Source: an uncultured Prevotella sp. (GTDB lineage: Bacteria; Bacteroidota; Bacteroidia; Bacteroidales; Bacteroidaceae). Taken from it: 11,446 bases of DNA. A program made the translations under genes and the position numbers. Shown here in pieces: positions 7,440 through 11,446 of the stretch. The stretch spans positions 1-11,446 of the forward strand of contig CAKMOD010000027.1 in assembly GCA_927910885.1 (NCBI GenBank), written 5' to 3'. The notes under the pieces were generated by a model. The model did no database searches. It was given only the letters and a program-made list of their open reading frames with translations, and was not told the origin of the DNA. Within the stretch, counting starts at the first letter, position 1; the number at the start of each line of letters is the position of its first letter.

Positions 7440-8000
7440 TTAGAACGAATTTCTTATTTCAATATAGTTCTTAAACAGCCATGAATGGCCCTCAGACAGG
7501 AGTTTTACCACCTCTGCACAGATGAAAAGACCTGCAATGACCGAGAGGATGAAAACAAAACTAAAACCAAAGAATATCCAGAGGTCGCCATCCGTGTATT
7601 TCTCTTGAAAGCGACGAAGGCGTGAAGAGGATTTATTGACAAACTCGCTGGTGCTTTCTGTCGCATTTTTTAGGGTTTCACCAGCCTGCTTAGACACATG
7701 AAGGGCACGCTGAGAGGCTTCAACCAACTTACTTCTCATCTCGGCAAGCTTCTCTTTTGAAGGCGAACTGATGAGATTGGTTGAGACAGTAGGAAGATTC
7801 TTGGCTTTCTTTACTTCGATAGGTGAAGCCTCAGCCAAAGGAATAACGGAACGAGCACGGGTACGGAAAGACTTCGGCGCATCAAACCTACAGTTCAACA
7901 CGTTACCACAATAGGGGCAACGATACTTCATTGTCCCATAGCTCTCAGTCTCAGCCACAAAGTCGCGACCGCAGTTATTACATTTGACAGTATATCTCAT
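7440..8000 (-). CDS. Unrecognised zinc-ribbon protein with one C-terminal membrane helix
   Basis: I do not recognise this 186-residue protein as a named family. The N-terminus holds a zinc ribbon, CNNC at 7-10 and CPYC at 28-31, resembling the short ribbons that start many uncharacterised bacterial membrane proteins. A basic stretch at 46-50 and a polar, helix-prone middle (80-130, with many K, E, S and A) follow. One hydrophobic helix spans about 140-163, then a short tail ending KNYIEIRNSF. With no signal peptide, the likely layout is a cytoplasmic ribbon anchored in the inner membrane. It stands alone between repeat-rich spacers. The start at 8000 is the only sensible one, as the ribbon begins at residue 7. 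Function unknown; being a real gene is likely from the coherent domain order. Confidence 0.75.
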   Translation of the reverse strand: MRYTVKCNNCGRDFVAETESYGTMKYRCPYCGNVLNCRFDAPKSFRTRARSVIPLAEASPIEVKKAKNLPTVSTNLISSPSKEKLAEMRSKLVEASQRALHVSKQAGETLKNATESTSEFVNKSSSRLRRFQEKYTDGDLWIFFGFSFVFILSVIAGLFICAEVVKLLSEGHSWLFKNYIEIRNSF

Positions 8001-8007
8001 GATGGGA

Positions 8008-8016
8008 GCAAAATTA
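8008..8016 (-). promoter_or_regulatory. -7 box almost touching the zinc-ribbon gene start
   Basis: TAATTTTGC on the minus strand is a perfect TAnnTTTG match ending only seven bases before the ATG at 8000. Transcription would start within a few bases of the start codon, implying a nearly leaderless mRNA. No -33 element is evident. Confidence 0.45.
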
Positions 8017-8053
8017 TAAAAAAAATGTTGAAAAGAAAGCAGGAAAGAGTGTT

Positions 8054-8132
8054 AATTCATAATTCAAAATTCATAATCCATAATTATGATTTGTCTTAAT
8101 TCAGAATTCATAATTCAAAATTCATAATTATG
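8054..8132. repeat. Two 24 bp AATTCATAATTCAAAA direct repeats with CATAATTATG palindromes
   Basis: The bases at 8054-8077 recur exactly at 8105-8128, a 51 bp period. Each is followed by or runs into a CATAATTATG palindrome (8079-8088 and 8123-8132), the same ten bases found at the heart of the repeat cores near 1041 and 1404. Nothing protein-coding is visible from 8001 to 8375. Confidence 0.75.
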
Positions 8133-8218
8133 ATTACTATTGTAAACTGTGGTTTATTGCTATGAGTACCATGTTACCTTGTTTTCTCGTTTGCTTGCTA
8201 AAAATCTGTGTTATCTCT

Positions 8219-8360
8219 GACCTTTAGGTCTCTGTGGCGTAAGCAATCTGCTCATCTGTGCCATCTGTGAGAGAGTGATTTGAGCTTTGAATGTCTCTTT
8301 GAGAGTAATCATAATTGTGAGCAGTGACGTACTGATGAGAACTTCATTCGAATAATTATG
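8219..8360. repeat. Decayed third copy of the palindromic repeat family
   Basis: GACCTTTAGGTCTCTG at 8219-8234 equals the right inner arm of the 193 bp elements, and TCTGTGAGAGAGTGA near 8264-8278 matches their right end. It is followed by a diverged core: GTAATCATAATTGTGA, then GTACTGATGAGAACT and AATAATTAT. The order element-then-core agrees with the tandem order at 1013-1662. The left half of the element is lost or unrecognisable. It ends just before the porQ stop. Confidence 0.65.
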
Positions 8361-8375
8361 GATTACCAACGAATT

Positions 8376-9320
8376 TTAAAAGGAGTACGCAAGATTAACC
8401 AATATCGAGTTGCTGGCTGCATGATACTTACCGTATGCAAGATTCAACTTGAATTGCTCAAGGTTGATACCCGCACCAACGCTGAATCCAGCACCATGCG
8501 CACTGGCGTTATCAGCCTTACCGATGGTCATCTCGTCTGAACGACGGAAGTTATAACCACCACCAACCCAAATACTTTCAGACAACAAGATGTCTGCTCC
8601 AAGGTTAAGATGATTGATAAAACGATAGTCGTAATGGGTAAGATCGACGAGCGTTGCCGATACTCTGACTGGGAGAGCAGCAAAGGTCTTGCTCACACCC
8701 ACCTGCACGTCAATAGGCATCTTACCATAATTCTCTTCGTAAGCCTTGATTTGTCCACCGAGGTTCTTGGCAACTAAGGAAACCGACCATTGTCTTTCAG
8801 GCTCATACCAGTTAAGACCAAGGTCTACACCCACCGCCATAGAGTTGTAATTACCTATGTAAGAAGTGATGAACTTTGCCGTAATACCACCAACAAGGTT
8901 GCGTGCCAACTCGTAGGCAAAGATACCTTCAACAGCGATTTCGCTGGCATTGAAGGTACCCGTCTGTACGTTGTTCGCATCGACCTCCTTCATCTTTCCA
9001 TAGTTCATATACTGTACTCCACCAGCCAACGTAGCCTTCTCACCCAAAGCTTTGGTATAAGAAGCACCCATATAATGCGCCCCACGCATATAATTCATAT
9101 AGCTGAGTCCCACCGTCTTATCGCTCACAGAAGAAGCCAAAGCAGGGTTAGAGAACATCAGTGAAGGGTCGTCCTCAATGATAGTAATATTCTCTCCACC
9201 CAATGCCGCAGCGTGTGCACTCACTGGAAGACGTAAGAAGTTGTATTCAGTTTGACTCTCCTGCGCCTGCATTACAACCGCAAAAAGGGTTAACAGGAGG
9301 GTGAAAACGATTTTTTTCAT
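8376..9320 (-). CDS. porQ: Type IX secretion system outer-membrane protein PorQ
   Basis: PorQ is an outer-membrane beta-barrel of the type IX secretion system; it supports PorZ in the attachment complex that processes and anchors cargo at the surface (known from Porphyromonas gingivalis). The 314 residues start with a signal peptide ending near AQA-Q (about 18-20). The family hallmark follows at once: FLRLPVSAHAAALGGENITI and DPSLMFSNPALASSVSD. After that come alternating amphipathic strands with aromatic girdles, ending ILVNLAYSF with the terminal phenylalanine typical of outer-membrane barrels. It is distantly related to PorV and FadL barrels, but the N-terminal motif favours PorQ. It is divergent from tonB and has its own -7 box 22 bases upstream. 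No other secretion gene is in the window. Confidence 0.87.
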   Translation of the reverse strand: MKKIVFTLLLTLFAVVMQAQESQTEYNFLRLPVSAHAAALGGENITIIEDDPSLMFSNPALASSVSDKTVGLSYMNYMRGAHYMGASYTKALGEKATLAGGVQYMNYGKMKEVDANNVQTGTFNASEIAVEGIFAYELARNLVGGITAKFITSYIGNYNSMAVGVDLGLNWYEPERQWSVSLVAKNLGGQIKAYEENYGKMPIDVQVGVSKTFAALPVRVSATLVDLTHYDYRFINHLNLGADILLSESIWVGGGYNFRRSDEMTIGKADNASAHGAGFSVGAGINLEQFKLNLAYGKYHAASNSILVNLAYSF

Positions 9321-9341
9321 TTAATCTAAATTAATTTCTCG

Positions 9342-9350
9342 GCAAAGTTA
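9342..9350 (-). promoter_or_regulatory. -7 box of porQ
   Basis: TAACTTTGC on the minus strand is a perfect TAnnTTTG match. It predicts a start near 9336 and a leader of about 15 bases before the ATG at 9320, which supports that start codon. No -33 TTTG is evident. Confidence 0.55.
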
Positions 9351-9371
9351 CATCTTTTCCGAATATCTTAT

Positions 9372-9380
9372 TACTTTTGT
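9372..9380 (+). promoter_or_regulatory. -7 box of tonB
   Basis: TACTTTTGT on the plus strand fits TAnnTTTG. It lies 21 bases from the opposing porQ box, so the two polymerase footprints overlap. Because the frame's first possible start (TTG at 9377) falls inside this box, translation must begin further on. Confidence 0.5.
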
Positions 9381-9460
9381 CGTTGCAACTTATAATGTGG
9401 CGTTTTTGTGCCCATTATGGATTGTATAACGGCAGAAAAAGGTGTTTAGTATATCTTATC

Positions 9461-10257
9461 TTGGAAATAAAGAAGTCAAATAGAGCAGATTTAGAGAATA
9501 AGCGGTGGGTTGGTTTCCTATTGGGAATCATCGTCGCGCTGTCCTTCTTCTTTGTTGCCATAGAGTATAATGCAACGGGGAGTGACGATGATTCGGCTAA
9601 TACTAAGGCCATCAAGAATGTCACACTCCATGATATGGATATGCTACCTGCCATCGACCAGCAGGATCTGGCTAAGACGCAAGAGGACAAGAAACCTACA
9701 ATGGAGGACCTGCTCAACCTCAAACGCCGTGACATTCCGAATAAGGTTACGCCTCACGATGCGGGAAGTATGAACTCGAACGATGAGAAGACGGGGGCAC
9801 CACAGGTGAGTGATGAACCGATTATCATGCCTAAGATAACCACAACTCCTGAACCTCCGAAGGTGAAGGAAGAAGCAAAGAAGGAGATGGAGAAGATGAC
9901 GGATGACAATTCCGACAAGGTTGTGGAACGCTATGATGATAAGGTTAGCAAGCGAATCCTCTCCGAAACGCCAACACCACCGGGTGGATGGGTGGAGTTT
10001 ATGAAGTGGCTCACAAAGACGTTACAGTACCCTGCGGCTGCAAAAGAAAGTAAACTGCAAGGAACAGTGAATATTACTTTCATCATCAATGCCATGGTAC
10101 GGTCGATGATGTCAAAATAAAGAATGGCAAAGTGCCTGTTCTCAACGACGAAGCACTGCGCGTTCTCAAGACAATGGGTAAGTGGAAGCCGGGCATTGAG
10201 AAGAATAAACCATGCCGTTCGCTGATAGAAATACCGATTGTCTTCCAACTCTCATGA
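9461..10257 (+). pseudogene. tonB: TonB energy transducer, frameshifted in its C-terminal domain
   Basis: TonB carries proton-motive energy from ExbB/ExbD across the periplasm to outer-membrane receptors such as SusC. I start it at TTG 9461, giving (M)EIKKSNRADLENKRWVGFLLG, the usual start in Bacteroides and Prevotella; upstream in-frame codons, including ATG 9395, add unlike-family residues. One membrane helix spans about 17-33, followed by a charged periplasmic linker (EPPKVKEEAKKEMEK) and the TonB C-terminal domain from about PPGGWVEFMKWL. The frame breaks after NITFIINA and stops at 10120. Adding one base after 10093 restores NADGTVDDVKIKNGK...LKTMGKWKPGIEKNKPC...FQLS to 10257, a 265-residue protein. 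As it stands the domain that touches the receptor is lost. Either a real lesion (other tonB copies could compensate) or a sequence error. Confidence 0.88.
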
Positions 10258-10322
10258 TGCTTCCGAGCTATGAGAGAATATTTAAACGATGAATATAAAA
10301 TAACTTTTAACTTCAACTCTAT

Positions 10323-11297
10323 ATGTACACTGCCGATGAAATTCTGAGTAAAGTAAACGAGTATATAAACAATCTCAGTTATGACCGTAAGCCACAAAGC
10401 TTGTACGAACCGATTAAATACGTCCTATCATTGGGTGGTAAGCGCATCCGTCCTACACTGATGCTGCTTTCTTACAATCTTTTTAAGGACGATCCAGAAA
10501 CGATTCTCTCACCAGCTTGTGCCCTTGAAACCTATCATAACTATACACTCTTGCACGATGACTTGATGGATGATGCACCACTTCGTCGTGGACAGCAGAC
10601 CGTTCACGTGCGTTGGGATGCCAATACGGCTATCCTTTCGGGCGACTCTATGCTCGTGTTAGCCTTTGAAAGAATGGCCCAGTGCGACAGCAAACACCTC
10701 AGTGAGGTGCTTCGTCTTTTCACCGTTACGGCACTTGAGATTGGTGAGGGTCAGCAGTACGACATGGAGTTTGAGAATCGTAATGACGTAAAGGAGGAAG
10801 AGTACATCGAGATGATTCGTTTGAAGACCAGCGTTCTATTGGCTTGTGCGATGAAGATTGGTGCTATCCTTGCTGATGCACCAGCTGAAGACGTAGAGAA
10901 TCTCTATAAGTTTGGCGAGCAGATTGGTCTGGCTTTCCAGCTACAAGACGACTACCTCGATGTCTATGGCGACCCAAAAGTATTCGGAAAGAAGGTGGGT
11001 GGCGACATTATCTGCAACAAGAAGACCTACATGCTCATCAATGCTTTCAACAAGGCGAACGCTCGTCAACGTAAGGAGTTAGAGAAGTGGATTGGCTGTG
11101 AGAACTTCAATCACGAGGAGAAAGTTGCCGCTGTCACTGAGTTGTATAATAGCATCGGTGTCGACAAGATGGCAATGGAGCGCATCAACTACTATTTTGA
11201 TGAGGCAAACAAATATCTTGCTGCAATAAATCTACCTGATGAACGGAAGGCAGAACTGTTAGCTTACGCGCAGAGGATGCTACATAGGAAGTGGTGA
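10323..11297 (+). CDS. Trans-isoprenyl (polyprenyl) diphosphate synthase
   Basis: This enzyme condenses isopentenyl diphosphate onto an allylic diphosphate to make longer prenyl chains for quinones and other isoprenoids. The 324 residues show every family landmark: GGKRIRP at 38-44, the first Asp-rich motif DDLMD at 79-83 followed by APLRRG, KT at 168-169, the second Asp-rich motif QDDYLD at 208-213, and GKKVGGDI with NKKT just after. The first motif lacks the two-residue insertion of bacterial farnesyl synthases, yet a tyrosine (Y74) sits five residues before it, a position where aromatic residues limit chain length. C15-C20 products are therefore plausible, but octaprenyl synthase remains possible. 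It lies 65 bases after tonB on the same strand, with no clear promoter between, suggesting one operon. It appears intact. Confidence 0.9.
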   Translation: MYTADEILSKVNEYINNLSYDRKPQSLYEPIKYVLSLGGKRIRPTLMLLSYNLFKDDPETILSPACALETYHNYTLLHDDLMDDAPLRRGQQTVHVRWDANTAILSGDSMLVLAFERMAQCDSKHLSEVLRLFTVTALEIGEGQQYDMEFENRNDVKEEEYIEMIRLKTSVLLACAMKIGAILADAPAEDVENLYKFGEQIGLAFQLQDDYLDVYGDPKVFGKKVGGDIICNKKTYMLINAFNKANARQRKELEKWIGCENFNHEEKVAAVTELYNSIGVDKMAMERINYYFDEANKYLAAINLPDERKAELLAYAQRMLHRKW

Positions 11298-11391
11298 AGC
11301 CTCCCCCGACCCCTCCGAAAGGAGGGGAGCCCAAATAGGATAAAGCCCCACCCCGACCCTCCCCAAAGGGGGAGGGAGGCAAATAGGATAA
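11298..11391. repeat. Two tandem GC-rich REP-like hairpin repeats
   Basis: Unit 1 (11298-11343) and unit 2 (11344-11391) share the order AGCC, CCCCGACC, a hairpin, then CAAATAGGATAA. The first hairpin is CCCCTCC (11310-11316), loop GAAA, GGAGGGG (11321-11327). The second is CCCTCCCC (11357-11364), loop AAAG, GGGGAGGG (11369-11376). Both stems are perfect although their sequences differ. They directly follow the prenyl synthase stop and could end its transcript, but no T-run follows. I see nothing else to 11446. Confidence 0.75.
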
Positions 11392-11446
11392 GGTTAGGAT
11401 AAAGTTAAATAGGTACATTGATTGCTGAGAAATACTACTCGTCAAG

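Noticed and set aside
9377..9460. Upstream start of tonB at TTG 9377 or ATG 9395
   Set aside because: The first lies inside the likely -7 box, and both add residues unlike known TonB N-termini.
11185..11445. Minus-strand reading frame with PPSPFGEGRGG and PPFGGVGGG
   Set aside because: This is a translation of the GC-rich hairpin repeats, a familiar spurious product of such palindromes in Bacteroidota genomes.

Overview
The window looks like chromosomal DNA of a Prevotella-type member of the Bacteroidota. The reasons are a SusC/SusD outer-membrane uptake pair, a PorQ-type protein of the type IX secretion system, a TonB whose N-terminus has the form usual in Prevotella/Bacteroides, several near-perfect Bacteroidota -7 boxes (TAnnTTTG), and little sign of Shine-Dalgarno sites. 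The genus is an inference from protein style; no search was run.

Layout. 1-299: the edge of a small, degenerate CRISPR-like array (two 37-39 bp repeats around a 40 bp spacer) with a leader-like stretch and a good leftward promoter to its right. 300-785 (-): nrdG, activator of anaerobic ribonucleotide reductase, with no nrdD beside it. 786-2046: about 1.26 kb without a credible gene, made of layered repeats: TTTGAA-type direct repeats, a tandem duplication holding two 193 bp palindromic elements, a 22 bp-phased repeat array, and a perfect 36 bp palindrome that ends the susCD unit. 2047-6846 (-): susC then susD. susC carries a 1-base deletion near 4213 that splits it into two frames. 6847-7439: a susC promoter and a second copy of the 22 bp-phased array, so the susCD locus lies between direct repeats. 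7440-8000 (-): an unrecognised small protein with a zinc ribbon and one membrane helix. 8001-8375: more AT-rich repeats and a decayed third copy of the upstream repeat family. 8376-9320 (-): porQ. 9461-10257 (+): tonB, divergent from porQ, also broken by a 1-base deletion (near 10093). 10323-11297 (+): a trans-polyprenyl diphosphate synthase. 11298-11391: two GC-rich REP-like hairpins in tandem.

How the genes fit together. SusC/SusD would capture and import a nutrient across the outer membrane, powered by TonB/ExbBD; the substrate cannot be told, because no enzyme or regulator accompanies the pair. PorQ belongs to the outer-membrane side of type IX secretion. The prenyl synthase feeds isoprenoid synthesis (quinone or lipid-carrier precursors) and is probably cotranscribed with tonB. 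The two broken genes both lose one base at a CC/GAT junction, so a sequencing or assembly artefact must be excluded before calling them pseudogenes.

Most novel material is in the non-coding DNA: a repeat family with conserved palindromes (including a compensatory base-pair change), and a 22 bp-periodic array present on both sides of susCD.
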